NCBI GenBank assembly: GCA_020160755.1
Contig: JAIUPN010000007.1
Coordinates: 62,001 to 126,000, forward strand
DNA: 64,000 nucleotides
Reading direction: 5' to 3'
Source: Pseudomonadota bacterium
GTDB lineage: Bacteria; Pseudomonadota; Alphaproteobacteria; Sphingomonadales; Sphingomonadaceae
Positions 43,567 through 52,474 of the stretch are shown one piece after another (the first letter of the stretch is position 1; the number at the start of each line of letters is the position of its first letter). The position numbers and the translations under genes are program-made. The notes below the pieces were generated by a model. That model was given only the letters and a program-made list of their open reading frames with translations, did no database searches and had not been told where the DNA came from.

Positions 43567-44448
43567 CTATCCTGTCATCTGCTGATCCGTCATATCGGAA
43601 TCCAACGAAGCAAAGTCAAATATGTTGCCGGTCATCAGCGCATCGGGAACGACCCGCGCCCAGCTGATCGCCGACACGCGCGCCGCGCCGCTGCGTCCCA
43701 GCGCCCGCGCCGCCGCACGCAGCGTCGCGCCGCTGGCATGAACGTCATCGACCAGCACCAGGTGCCGCCCCGCCGCGCGCGCGCTGGCATCGGGAGCAAG
43801 CGCGAACGCGCCGGCGACGATCCGCTCGCGCTCGCGCCGCGCCTTGCCGCGCAGCGATGCGGTCGCCTTGACCCGTAACAACAGATGGTGGTCGCGCGCC
43901 GCGCCGGTCAGCCGCGCCAGTTCGTCGGCGACCAGCGCCGCCTGATTGAACCCGCGCGACCAGAGCCGCCAGCGGTGCAGCGGTACCGGCACGAGCAGCA
44001 TGGACCCGGTTTCACCCAGCGCCGCGAGCTGCCGCGCCATCAACCGCGCCATCAGCCGCGCATGACCCGTCCGCCGCCCATATTTGAGCCGCAACGCCAC
44101 GGTGCGCGCGACCCGGCCATAAGCGACCGCCGCGGGCGCACCCTCGAACGGCGGGGGATTCGCGAGGCACGCCCCGCAGGCGATCGGGCCGCCGGGCAAG
44201 GCTGCGGGCAACGGGATCGAACAGCGCGAACAGCATGGCCCGTCGAGGAAGTGCAGCGACGACCAGCAGCCGAGGCAGAATTGGCGGTCTTCGCCGACGA
44301 TGATGCCGCAGCCGGGGCAACGCGGGGGCAGAGCATAGTCGACGATCGCGCGCACCGCCGCACGCAGTCCGCCGGACAATTTTCCGGCCGCCGCGCCTGC
44401 TTCTTCGACATCCCCCGTCGCGCTCGCCATCAGCGGCTTGTGAAGCAT
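43567..44448 (-). CDS. comF: ComF family phosphoribosyltransferase-like protein
   Basis: 293 residues from ATG 44448 (44430 is an alternative; no ribosome site decides). N-terminal zinc-finger cysteines: 'PPRCPGCG', 'CLGC', 'CCSRC' and 'CGAC'. The C-terminal phosphoribosyltransferase domain has 'VPVPLHRWRLWSRGFNQA' and the PRPP loop VLVDDVHASGAT. ComF proteins take part in DNA uptake/recombination in competent bacteria, with unclear enzymology. Divergent from the methyltransferase gene, whose start lies 24 bp away. Confidence 0.92.
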   Translation of the reverse strand: MLHKPLMASATGDVEEAGAAAGKLSGGLRAAVRAIVDYALPPRCPGCGIIVGEDRQFCLGCWSSLHFLDGPCCSRCSIPLPAALPGGPIACGACLANPPPFEGAPAAVAYGRVARTVALRLKYGRRTGHARLMARLMARQLAALGETGSMLLVPVPLHRWRLWSRGFNQAALVADELARLTGAARDHHLLLRVKATASLRGKARRERERIVAGAFALAPDASARAAGRHLVLVDDVHASGATLRAAARALGRSGAARVSAISWARVVPDALMTGNIFDFASLDSDMTDQQMTG

Positions 44449-44472
44449 CGCCGGGGACGGCACAAGCGGCGC

Positions 44473-45324
44473 ATGTCGCAGTCCCCCCGCCCGCTTTTTT
44501 CCGCCGCCCGCCACCGCGCCCAGCGCGACCGCATGGCGCGCCTGCCCGCATCGGCCAATTTCCTCGCGCCGATCATCGCCGAAACGCTGCTCGACCGGCT
44601 CGCAATGGTGACGCGCGAATTTCCGCGCACCTTGCTGATCGGCGCGCACGACAGGGCGCTTGCCGACCATTTACGCGCGATCGGCACCGAGCTGAACCTC
44701 GCCGAAGCCGCGCCGCGCCTCGCGGCCGAAACGGGCGCCGTCGCGGTCGAGGCCGACGCGATCGACCTGCCCTTCGGCAGTTTTGACCTCATCATCTGGC
44801 CGGGGGGACTCGACAGCGTGAACGACGTGCCGGGGGCGCTCGTCCGCCTCCGCGCGCTGCTCGCGCCCGACGGCCTGCTCCTCGGCGCCTTTGTCGGCGA
44901 CGGCAGTCTGCCGCGGTTGCGCCGCGCGGTGATGGCCGACGGGGTGCGCTCGATCGCGCGGCTGCATCCGCAGATCGATCTCGCCGCGATGGGCAATTTG
45001 CTCCAGCGCGTCGGCTTTACCCTGCCCGTTGTCGACGTCGAGGCACTGACGGTACGCTATGGCGACTGGTTCGCGCTCGTTCGCGACCTGCGCGCCGCGG
45101 GCCTGTCGAGCCGGCTGATCCCCGCCCCGCCGCCGCTGACGCGCGAAGAAGCCGCACGGGTCGCCGCCTCCTTCGCCGCGCAGGGCGATCCCGACGGCCG
45201 CATCGGCGAGGCGTTCCGCGTCGTCTATTTCAGCGGATGGGCGCCGCATCCCGATCAGCCGCAGCCAGCGCGGCGCGGCAGCGGCACCGCTTCGCTCGCC
45301 GAAGCGCTGAAGCCGAAAACCTAG
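44473..45324 (+). CDS. SAM-dependent methyltransferase, BioC/NDUFAF5-like
   Basis: 283 residues from ATG 44473. Class I methyltransferase lacking an obvious GxGxG but with TLLIGAHD at strand one, 'LPFGSFDLIIWPGGL' at strand four and 'LRALLAPDGLLLGAF' at strand five. N-terminal 'RHRAQRDRMAR' and the C-terminal pattern resemble mitochondrial NDUFAF5 (arginine hydroxylase of complex I assembly) and its alphaproteobacterial counterparts. The degenerate SAM motif agrees with that group. Converges with the mutT-like gene with 4-bp overlap of ends. Confidence 0.85.
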   Translation: MSQSPRPLFSAARHRAQRDRMARLPASANFLAPIIAETLLDRLAMVTREFPRTLLIGAHDRALADHLRAIGTELNLAEAAPRLAAETGAVAVEADAIDLPFGSFDLIIWPGGLDSVNDVPGALVRLRALLAPDGLLLGAFVGDGSLPRLRRAVMADGVRSIARLHPQIDLAAMGNLLQRVGFTLPVVDVEALTVRYGDWFALVRDLRAAGLSSRLIPAPPPLTREEAARVAASFAAQGDPDGRIGEAFRVVYFSGWAPHPDQPQPARRGSGTASLAEALKPKT

Positions 45325-45749
45325 ATCAACGCTTCGAGCAGACCGATCAACGGCTTGTCGGCGGGCGGCATGTCGAGGCCGTGCAACTCGACGGGGCGCA
45401 CCCAGCGGAGCGCGCTGGCGTGCTGCGCCACCGGTGTCCCGCGCCATTTGCGGCACACGTAAAGTAACAGCAGCAGATGCTTGTCGCCCAGTGTGTCGCT
45501 GGCAAAGCAGGCGGGCGCAAGGCAGGCGTGATCGACGTCGATCGCCAGTTCCTCGTCGAGCTCGCGGATCAACGCCGCTTCAGGGGTTTCGCCGGGTTCG
45601 ATCTTGCCGCCCGGGAATTCCCACAGCCCCGCCATCGACAGCCCCTCGGGGCGCTGCTGGACCAGCAGCCGCCCGTCGCGATCGACCAGCGCCGCGGCGA
45701 CGACGATCAGCGGCGTTTTCGGCAGTTTTCCGGGGCTGGAGACGGACAA
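45321..45749 (-). CDS. mutT: MutT-type Nudix hydrolase (8-oxo-dGTP diphosphatase)
   Basis: 142 residues with a TTG start at 45749, supported by AGGAAGG 8 bases upstream; no ATG or GTG fits. Nudix box from G48 to I70: GKIEPGETPEAALIRELDEEL, matching G-x5-E-x7-REUxEE. 'LLVQQRPEG' and 'GLWEFPGG' are MutT-type. It removes oxidised guanine nucleotides from the pool. Confidence 0.92.
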   Translation of the reverse strand: MSVSSPGKLPKTPLIVVAAALVDRDGRLLVQQRPEGLSMAGLWEFPGGKIEPGETPEAALIRELDEELAIDVDHACLAPACFASDTLGDKHLLLLLYVCRKWRGTPVAQHASALRWVRPVELHGLDMPPADKPLIGLLEALI

Positions 45750-45814
45750 ATTGTTAACCTTCCTGTGTAAAAGAGGACGCCTCGGGAACTATAGCTTTAG
45801 TCAGGGGTGGAACA

Positions 45815-45985
45815 ATGCGAAGCTTTTACAGGCTGATGCGGTCGACCAGGGCCGCCACAGCTGTCGAATATGGGCTGATTCTGGCCCTTATCTTTCTGGC
45901 CGCCGTAACCGCTATGACCAATGTTGCCAATTCGACGGGTAATATGTGGAACAAAGTCTCAACCGCGGCGAAGACGAACCTGTAG
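45815..45985 (+). CDS. Flp/PilA-type pilin (first of pair)
   Basis: 56 residues. Short basic leader MRSFYRLMRSTRA, then ATAVEYGLILALIFLAAV, the Flp prepilin motif with Glu-Tyr at +5/+6 and a hydrophobic helix. The residue before the cleavage site is Ala rather than the usual Gly. AGGGGTGG precedes ATG 45815. Flp pilins assemble into Tad-type adhesive pili; the tad secretion genes are not in the window. Confidence 0.9.
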   Translation: MRSFYRLMRSTRAATAVEYGLILALIFLAAVTAMTNVANSTGNMWNKVSTAAKTNL

Positions 45986-46122
45986 CGCCATGCGGACTGT
46001 CCCTTTTCAGGACCGTCGCAGCATCGCTCCCATTAAGATTTTCAAAACCTATTCATCCTAAACCCCCGGATGTTGACCCAGACCAGACCGTCAACAGGGT
46101 AAGTGAAATCAGGAGACCAGTC

Positions 46123-46281
46123 ATGAAGTTCATCAAAAAGTTCGTCCGCGACACCAAAGCCGCCACCGCCATCGAATATGGCCTCATCGCCGCTCTGATC
46201 GCCGTCGCCGGCATCACCGCGATGGGTGCCGTCGGTAACGGCGTCAGCAACACCTTCAACAAGGTTTCGGCGAAGCTCTAA
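46123..46281 (+). CDS. Flp/PilA-type pilin (second of pair)
   Basis: 52 residues from ATG 46123 with AGGAGA upstream. Leader MKFIKKFVRDTKA then ATAIEYGLIAALIAVAGITAMG; again Ala at -1. It differs from the first pilin in the C-terminal half (VGNGVSNTFNKVSAKL). 137 bp lie between the two pilin genes, and a strong terminator follows. Confidence 0.92.
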   Translation: MKFIKKFVRDTKAATAIEYGLIAALIAVAGITAMGAVGNGVSNTFNKVSAKL

Positions 46282-46327
46282 GGCTTGGCCTTCGGGCGCC
46301 GCCACGGCGGCGCTCGATCACGAACAG

Positions 46328-46356
46328 GGGCGGTGGAGCAATCCACCGCCCTTTTT
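46328..46356 (+). terminator. Intrinsic terminator after the pilin genes
   Basis: Perfect 10-bp stem GGGCGGTGGA (46328-46337) / TCCACCGCCC (46342-46351), GCAA tetraloop, then five Ts. The textbook rho-independent form. It may also serve the convergent M48 protease gene, whose stop is at 46373. Confidence 0.9.
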
Positions 46357-46372
46357 CGTTGCCCGTTACTCT

Positions 46373-47872
46373 TTACCGGCTGGCATAAACGACGATCTTC
46401 ACCTTCTGCCCCGGAGTCAGCCGGCTCGATGCGGTCAGGCGGTTGAGAACCTGGAACCGCTCGGCCTGATAATCGCTGTATGCCATCCGCCGCGCCAGCG
46501 TCGCCATCGTATCACCGCGGCCGACGGTCACGACATCGATCCGCCGCGGCTTGATCGCCGCCGCTTCCGCCGTGCTCAGGCGCCGGACGCTGTTGAACAT
46601 CGAGTTGAACACACTGCCGCCGCCCGCCTGCGTCAGCGTGACGAAGTGAAACGCGCTGCTCCGCGAAAACTCATAAGCAAAGACCGTGACGTCGACCTGC
46701 CCCGACTGGGTGTTCACCCGTGCGGTCGAATAGGACGCCGGAATGCCGTTCACCGTCGTGCGCTGGATCGCGCCGGGGCTGATCGACGCATTGCCCGCCA
46801 CCGCCTTGAACGCCGCCGCGATATAGGCATTCATGTCGCCGCTGTACGGCCCGGTCGAAAACTGCGCCTGCCCGCCGTTGCCGCTGACCAGCACCGCGGC
46901 GGCCCCGTTCTGCATTCCGTAACCGTTCGGCACGGTAAAGCGCAGCCGCAGGTCGGGGTGCAGGAAGTCGCGCCCTTCGACGACGCCCTGCGCCGGATCG
47001 TCGCCATAAAGCACGCCGTCGATCGAGGCGAGGAAGGCATCGGCATTGCGGTTGCCGCCGCTTCCCCCGACACGGCTCGCCAGCGTCTCCGCATTGCGCA
47101 CGCGCGAGGCGGGATCGGGGTGCGTGCTCGCCCATTCGGGGAGCGAGCGCGCATCGCCGCCCGCAAGGCGTGCGTCGAGCGTCGTCTGGTTCGCAAGGCT
47201 CGTCAGCATCGTCGACAGTGCGAGCGGGTCATAGCCCGCACTCCGCAGATATTGGACGCCGAGCTGGTCGGCCTGCAACTCCTGGCTGCGCGAAAAGCCC
47301 AGTGTCGCAAGCTGCGCGACACGCATCGAATTATTCTGGAGCAACCCGCCGAGACCGCCGAGCAAGCCGCCATTGTCGCCGATCGCGCCGCCCAGCACCG
47401 CGCCGAGCACGCCGAGGATCTGGTTGCGCGTTGCCGCCGACTGGCGCTTCTTGCTGTGCTGCGCCGCGACATGGCCGACTTCGTGCCCCAGCACGCCCGC
47501 CAGCTCGGCCTCGTCGTTCATCAGCGCCATCAACTGGCGCGTGACATAGATATAGCCGCCGGGAATCGCGAAGGCGTTGTTCACCGGCGAATTGAGCAGC
47601 GTCACGGTGAAATCGCTCGGGCTCCGCGACAGCCCCGACTGGACGGCGATATTCTGCCCGATGCGGTTCACATAGGATGCTTGCGGGCCGGCATAGGCGC
47701 CGCCGAATTCCTGGAGGAGTTGCGGGTGCGCCTCGTCGCCCTGCTTGCGTTCGGTCGGCGAGATATTCGTCTGGGTCTTGATGGCCTTCAACTGCGCATC
47801 GGCCACGCCTGTGAACGCGACACCGCCCATCGCCAGCGCTGCGGCCAATGTTCTTCCGGTCTTCCAGCTCAT
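46373..47872 (-). CDS. Periplasmic M48 metalloprotease, BepA-like, with LysM-type C-terminus
   Basis: 499 residues from ATG 47872 (GGGAGG upstream). Signal peptide to about residue 26 (GVADAQ). Zinc site HEVGH at 130-134 with third ligand E198 in QELQADQLG, the M48B pattern. After about 250 residues of less conserved sequence the end reads VVTVGRGDTMATLARRM ... LTPGQKVKIVVY, a LysM-like peptidoglycan-binding fold. It probably takes part in outer-membrane protein quality control in the periplasm, as BepA does. Confidence 0.9.
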   Translation of the reverse strand: MSWKTGRTLAAALAMGGVAFTGVADAQLKAIKTQTNISPTERKQGDEAHPQLLQEFGGAYAGPQASYVNRIGQNIAVQSGLSRSPSDFTVTLLNSPVNNAFAIPGGYIYVTRQLMALMNDEAELAGVLGHEVGHVAAQHSKKRQSAATRNQILGVLGAVLGGAIGDNGGLLGGLGGLLQNNSMRVAQLATLGFSRSQELQADQLGVQYLRSAGYDPLALSTMLTSLANQTTLDARLAGGDARSLPEWASTHPDPASRVRNAETLASRVGGSGGNRNADAFLASIDGVLYGDDPAQGVVEGRDFLHPDLRLRFTVPNGYGMQNGAAAVLVSGNGGQAQFSTGPYSGDMNAYIAAAFKAVAGNASISPGAIQRTTVNGIPASYSTARVNTQSGQVDVTVFAYEFSRSSAFHFVTLTQAGGGSVFNSMFNSVRRLSTAEAAAIKPRRIDVVTVGRGDTMATLARRMAYSDYQAERFQVLNRLTASSRLTPGQKVKIVVYASR

Positions 47873-48007
47873 CGAAATGCCTCCCGTTCAACTCGTTCGG
47901 TCAGGGATATCCCCATCGCGCGACAAGGCAAGCCGCGCGTGGTCCGCGACTGCCGATTCCAGAAAAGGGAACGCGATGACCCGCGGTCGGGTTCCGCAAG
48001 GCCGCGC

Positions 48008-48955
48008 CTAAGCGCGTCCCATCGCAAGGAATTTTTCTTCGCGCGCGGCGAGCAATGTGTCGCGTGGCAGGCCCGACAGCGCCCCCAGTTCCTGCTCGAT
48101 CGCATCGCCCAGCGACGCGATCGCGACGTCGGGCGCGCGGTGCGCGCCGCCGACGGGTTCGGGGACGATCCGGTCGATGACCTTGAGTCCGAGCAGGTCC
48201 TGCGCCGACATCTTCATCGCCGCGGCGGCATCGGCCGCCTTGTCCGATGTGCGCCACAGGATCGACGCGCATCCCTCGGGCGAAATCACCGAATAGACGG
48301 CATGTTCGAACATCAGCACGCGGTTTGCCGCGGCGAGCGCGATCGCGCCGCCCGAACCGCCCTCGCCGACCACCGCAGCGACCATCGGCACGCCGAGCGC
48401 AAGGCATTGTTCGGTCGAGCGCGCGATCGCTTCGGCCTGCCCGCGTTCTTCGGCCTGAATCCCCGGAAACGCACCCGAGGTGTCGACGAGCGTCACGACG
48501 GGCAAGCCGAACCGGTCGGCAAGCTGCATCAGGCGGATCGCCTTGCGATAGCCCTCGGGCTTCGCCATCCCGAAATTATGCTTCATGCGCGACGGAATAT
48601 CGTCGCCCTTTTCGTGGCCGATCACCATCACGCGGCGGCCGCGAAAACGCGCGAGTCCGCCGAGGATCGCCTGATCGTCGCCGAAATTGCGATCACCGGC
48701 GAGTGGCATCCAGTCGTCGAACAGCCCCGCAACATAATGTTTGAAATGCGGCCGGTCGGGGTGGCGCGCGACCTGCGTCTTTTGCCAGGGCGTCAGCTTG
48801 CCATAGATTTCGCGCAGCAATTTCGAGGATTTATCCTCGAGCCGCGCAATGTCGCCGTCGATATTGAGCGACGGATCGTCACCCATTTCGCGCAGTTCGG
48901 CAATTTGGCGATCGAGCGCCGCGACCGGTTTTTCGAAGTCCAGAAAGGCTGTCAT
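48008..48955 (-). CDS. accA: Acetyl-CoA carboxylase carboxyltransferase subunit alpha
   Basis: 315 residues. '[20 protein letters not shown]' start, crotonase-fold core with '[26 protein letters not shown]' and '[21 protein letters not shown]', and '[15 protein letters not shown]', all hallmark AccA regions. Transfers carboxyl from biotin to acetyl-CoA, first step of fatty-acid synthesis. xerD lies 11 bp upstream in the same direction. Confidence 0.98.
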   Translation of the reverse strand: MTAFLDFEKPVAALDRQIAELREMGDDPSLNIDGDIARLEDKSSKLLREIYGKLTPWQKTQVARHPDRPHFKHYVAGLFDDWMPLAGDRNFGDDQAILGGLARFRGRRVMVIGHEKGDDIPSRMKHNFGMAKPEGYRKAIRLMQLADRFGLPVVTLVDTSGAFPGIQAEERGQAEAIARSTEQCLALGVPMVAAVVGEGGSGGAIALAAANRVLMFEHAVYSVISPEGCASILWRTSDKAADAAAAMKMSAQDLLGLKVIDRIVPEPVGGAHRAPDVAIASLGDAIEQELGALSGLPRDTLLAAREEKFLAMGRA

Positions 48956-48966
48956 GGCGGAGAGCG

Positions 48967-49878
48967 CTAGGCCGAAGGCGCCTTGCCGTCAACGCCGTCC
49001 ATATTCGCGAGCGGGTGACGGCGGTTGACCAGTTCGACAAGGCGGCGGCTGTCGACATGCGTGTAGATTTCGGTCGTTGCGATGTCGGCGTGCCCCAGCA
49101 TCAGTTGCAGGGCGCGCAAATCCGCCCCGCCCTCCAGCAAATGGGTGGCAAAGGCATGGCGCAGCACATGCGGGCTGACCGCGGCCGGATCGACGCCTGC
49201 GCGGGCCGCGAGTTCGCGCAGCATCTGGAACAGCCGCACGCGCGACACATGCGCCTTGCCCGACGGGAACAGCCAGAGCGACCCGTCGGCGATCAGCGGC
49301 AGCCAGCGGTCGAACGCTTCGCGCGCGCGCTGTGACAAGGGCACCAGCCGCTCCTTGTCGCCCTTGCCGCGCACGATCAGATATTCGCTTGTCCCCGCGA
49401 TCGCCCGGCGCGGCAGCGACACAAGTTCGCTCGCGCGCAGCCCCGATCCATAGAGCAATTCGAGCAACAGCAGCATCCGCACCGCGGCGGCAGGGGGCGC
49501 CTCGCCCGACGCCTCCTCGCCGGCCTGTTCGAACAATCGCTCGACGTCGGCATGGGTCAGGATACGCGGCAGCGGCCGCTGCGTCGCGGGGCGCGCGATA
49601 TCGAGCGCCGGATTGTCGGTGCGATCGCCCTCGTCCAGCAGGAAAGCGAAGAATTGCCGTAGCGCCGACAATTTGCGGGCCGCGCTGCTCGCCGCAAGCG
49701 ACTGATAATCGGCCATCAATTTTCGCAAGGCCGGAGCATCGGCTTCGCCGAGCGGGCCTTTGACCCACTCGGCCGCCTGTTCGAGATCGCGGCGATAGGC
49801 GACCAGCGTATTGCGCGACGCCCCCCGCTCGGCCGCCATCATCTCCAGAAAGCGGCCAATCAGGGCATCGTCAGACAT
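48967..49878 (-). CDS. xerD: Site-specific tyrosine recombinase XerD
   Basis: 303 residues. N-terminal SAM-like core-binding domain ('[23 protein letters not shown]') and a catalytic domain with R148, K172, H237-x2-R240, H263 and nucleophile Y272. Resolves chromosome dimers at dif with XerC at cell division. Conserved neighbour of accA and aroK, so this is the housekeeping enzyme and not an island integrase. Confidence 0.95.
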   Translation of the reverse strand: MSDDALIGRFLEMMAAERGASRNTLVAYRRDLEQAAEWVKGPLGEADAPALRKLMADYQSLAASSAARKLSALRQFFAFLLDEGDRTDNPALDIARPATQRPLPRILTHADVERLFEQAGEEASGEAPPAAAVRMLLLLELLYGSGLRASELVSLPRRAIAGTSEYLIVRGKGDKERLVPLSQRAREAFDRWLPLIADGSLWLFPSGKAHVSRVRLFQMLRELAARAGVDPAAVSPHVLRHAFATHLLEGGADLRALQLMLGHADIATTEIYTHVDSRRLVELVNRRHPLANMDGVDGKAPSA

Positions 49879-49901
49879 GGTCTGACCGCAACATCAAACC
49901 C

Positions 49902-51722
49902 TCAGACACGCACCAGCGCTTCGGCGGCGATCATCCGCGCCTCGGACGGCAAGCCGACCTCGCGCAGCGCACGGACGATATAATAAAGATGATAGGGCGG
50001 CACCTTCGACCATTCGCCCTGCATCCCCGCCGCGGCCAGCAACGCGACCATGCCCGGTTCGCGCCGCTCGGCCGCCGCCATGATCGCGCGCGACCAGCGT
50101 GTCTGCTTGCCGAGATCGACGTCGAGGTCGCTCGCCGCCGACGAGGCGGCCCCCGCGTCGAGGCGGCCGAGTCCGGCCAGCCCTGCGAGCAGGAATTTCG
50201 AGCGCAGCGCATCGGCGCTGTCGTCGTCGCCCGCGAACTGTCCGACCGCGCCCGCGCTCATGCCCGTCAGCGGGCGCGGCGAGCCGACCGCGAGGACGCC
50301 CCACGCCCGGCTTCCGACCGAGACCGTCGGCACCCACGCAATCACATTCTCGTCATAGCCGGCCGTCAGCATCGATCCCAGCAATTGCCATGGATCACCG
50401 CCGACGTCGGTGCTCGGCGGCAGCGCCGCCGCGGCACGCGCGGTTGCGACCATCGCGGCATAGCTCTGGTTCGGCGTGCCCCCCGCGCTCCACAGCCGCT
50501 CCATCGCGGCATAGCGGTTGGCGCCGGTCGCGAGGCGGAATGCGCCGCGAAGCTGTTCGGTCTGCGCCGCCAGCGCCTCGGCGGGCTCTTCCTCGCTCGC
50601 GGCGGCGCTGAGCAACGAGACATAGGCCTCGCTCGACAGCACGCCGCGCGCAGCGGCTTCGGGCGCCGCGGCAACGCGGTTCGCCATGTCGGTCATCGGC
50701 GCAAGCACCGTCCAGCCCTTCATGTAGAAGGGAGCGGAGGTGCGCAGCGCCTCGGGCACCGGGATGGCGGTCGCGGTCGCCATGCCGAAGCGCCAGCTGG
50801 TCAGCCGGTCGACATTCGTCCACTCGATCGTCGTCGAGCGGCGCCCCGCCCCCGTCGCGCCGAGCACGCGTTCGGCCAGCAAGATGTCGAAGTTCGAGAT
50901 TTTTCCGCTCGACCGCACGCGGCCGATTGCCCAGCCCGCCGGACCCGCTTCGCCCGACAGACCCGAACAGATCGCCGCCGACAGCCGCCATGCCTGTTCG
51001 TCGCCGTGCGCGAGGCCCGCGGGAACATAAGGGCACATACCCGCCGGATCGGCGTTGGCCAGATAGACCTGCTGCGCAGCGGAAACGAGGCGCGGGCTCG
51101 CGCGGTCGTAATCGACCGACTGGACGATCCGGCGCGCGGTGATCGATTCGCCCATGCGGAGGAGCAGCGACGCGCGGTCGGCGGCGAGGTCAGCGCCGTT
51201 GATCGTGTCGGGCGTATCGATCGCCGACGCGAGCGCGCGGCGGAGCAATATCTGTCCCCAGCGCGACGCGAGCTGGCCGTTTGTCTTGCGCATGATCGCG
51301 GCGGCATATTGGCCGCGCACGCCAAAGGCGTCGGGAGCGAGTCCGCCGGTTTCGGGGGTTAGCGGCCCGATGCGGGTGAGCAGGCGCCGCGCGCCCGGCG
51401 GCAGGTCATATTTCAGCCCGCCCGATGCGACCTCTTCGCCTTCCCCGGCGTCTTCGCCCTCTTCGGCCGGGGCTGCGGTCGTCGTCGTCGTGCCAGGCGT
51501 CGGGGCGACGGGCGGCGGGGTCGCGCCGTTTTTGGGCGTGGCCCCCGGTGCCGGCGTCGGGGTCGGCGCCGGCGTCGGCGACGGCCGCGGGGCGGGCGTG
51601 TCGGCGGGATTGCCGAATCCTTCGGGCAGCAGCGATTCCTGCGCGAGCGCGGGCAGAACCAGCGCAGCGGCCATCGCCGTTCCCGACAGGCCCAGCACGA
51701 GCGATAACGTCATTTTCCTCAT
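49902..51722 (-). CDS. Secreted Pro/Thr-rich hypothetical protein
   Basis: 606 residues from ATG 51722; ATG 51713 with AGGA upstream is an alternative. Signal peptide ending near LPALAQE (about residue 28), then a Pro/Thr/Ala low-complexity linker (about 40-90), then a long helical, Ala-rich region of possible repeat-helix fold. No enzyme motif recognised. It stands between xerD and the divergent aroK, a place where sphingomonads carry such a conserved hypothetical. Periplasmic or cell-surface location is likely. Confidence 0.8.
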   Translation of the reverse strand: MRKMTLSLVLGLSGTAMAAALVLPALAQESLLPEGFGNPADTPAPRPSPTPAPTPTPAPGATPKNGATPPPVAPTPGTTTTTAAPAEEGEDAGEGEEVASGGLKYDLPPGARRLLTRIGPLTPETGGLAPDAFGVRGQYAAAIMRKTNGQLASRWGQILLRRALASAIDTPDTINGADLAADRASLLLRMGESITARRIVQSVDYDRASPRLVSAAQQVYLANADPAGMCPYVPAGLAHGDEQAWRLSAAICSGLSGEAGPAGWAIGRVRSSGKISNFDILLAERVLGATGAGRRSTTIEWTNVDRLTSWRFGMATATAIPVPEALRTSAPFYMKGWTVLAPMTDMANRVAAAPEAAARGVLSSEAYVSLLSAAASEEEPAEALAAQTEQLRGAFRLATGANRYAAMERLWSAGGTPNQSYAAMVATARAAAALPPSTDVGGDPWQLLGSMLTAGYDENVIAWVPTVSVGSRAWGVLAVGSPRPLTGMSAGAVGQFAGDDDSADALRSKFLLAGLAGLGRLDAGAASSAASDLDVDLGKQTRWSRAIMAAAERREPGMVALLAAAGMQGEWSKVPPYHLYYIVRALREVGLPSEARMIAAEALVRV

Positions 51723-51910
51723 TGCGTCGCGCTTTCGGCAATCCTGTCGGTCACGTCCACCTCAATCATCTCGGGTCCGATCGGCCATCGCATGATCGAC
51801 CCGCCTTTTCCCGAACTATTCCGCGCGCGCAATATCCCATGCCCACCGTTCGTCCCGTATCGCGCAAAACCATTGTCCCGCGCGGGATGGTCGGTATAGC
51901 CGCGCGCACC

Positions 51911-52474
51911 ATGTCGCGAAACCCGAAAAGCCCCCTCCCGGCCATCCCCGCGTCGCTCCGCGACCGGTCGATCGTGCTCGTCGGACTGATGGGGTCGGGA
52001 AAATCGACGATCGGCCGCCGCCTTGCGCAGCGGCTGGGAATGCGGTTCGCCGATGCCGACGACGAAATCGAACGCGCCGCCGACATGACGATCTCTGACA
52101 TTTTCGCACGTTTCGGCGAAGCGCATTTCCGCGACGGCGAGCGCCGCGTGATCGCCCGGCTGCTCGCCGAGAAGCCGATGGTACTCGCGACCGGCGGCGG
52201 CGCCTTCATCAACGAGGAAACGCGCGCGCTGATCCTGCGGGACAGCCTTTGCATCTGGCTCGACGCCGATATCGCGACGCTGGTCGAACGCGTCGGCCGC
52301 CGCAGCCACCGCCCGCTGCTCAGGAACCGCGACCCCGGCGAGGTGCTGCGCGAACTGGCGGCGGTCCGCAATCCCGTCTATGCCGAAGCGCATCTGCGCG
52401 TCAGCTCGGCAAGCACGCCGCACGATCATACGGTGCGCGCGATCCTGGAGGCATTGTCGAAATGGAAAGCCTGA
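51911..52474 (+). CDS. aroK: Shikimate kinase
   Basis: 187 residues from ATG 51911. P-loop LVGLMGSGKST (about 22-32), 'FADADDEIE' shikimate-binding Asp, 'GEAHFRDGERRV', 'LATGGGAF' and the lid 'GRRSHRPLL'. Phosphorylates shikimate in aromatic amino-acid synthesis. Overlaps aroB by 13 bp. An extra in-frame stretch upstream is not used, judging from family length. Confidence 0.95.
   Translation: MSRNPKSPLPAIPASLRDRSIVLVGLMGSGKSTIGRRLAQRLGMRFADADDEIERAADMTISDIFARFGEAHFRDGERRVIARLLAEKPMVLATGGGAFINEETRALILRDSLCIWLDADIATLVERVGRRSHRPLLRNRDPGEVLRELAAVRNPVYAEAHLRVSSASTPHDHTVRAILEALSKWKA

Noticed and set aside
46226..48970. 914-codon open frame on the plus strand
   Set aside because: Antisense to the M48 protease and accA, both firm. 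The translation is Arg/His-rich with no recognisable family.
48967..49878. Tyrosine recombinase as an island integrase
   Set aside because: Domain pattern, length and accA/aroK neighbourhood make it the housekeeping XerD; it is 6 kb from the tRNA on the housekeeping side.
51876..51887. 12-bp palindrome TCCCGCGCGGGA upstream of aroK
   Set aside because: GC-only short palindromes of this kind are frequent by chance in such GC-rich DNA and nothing else supports an operator here.
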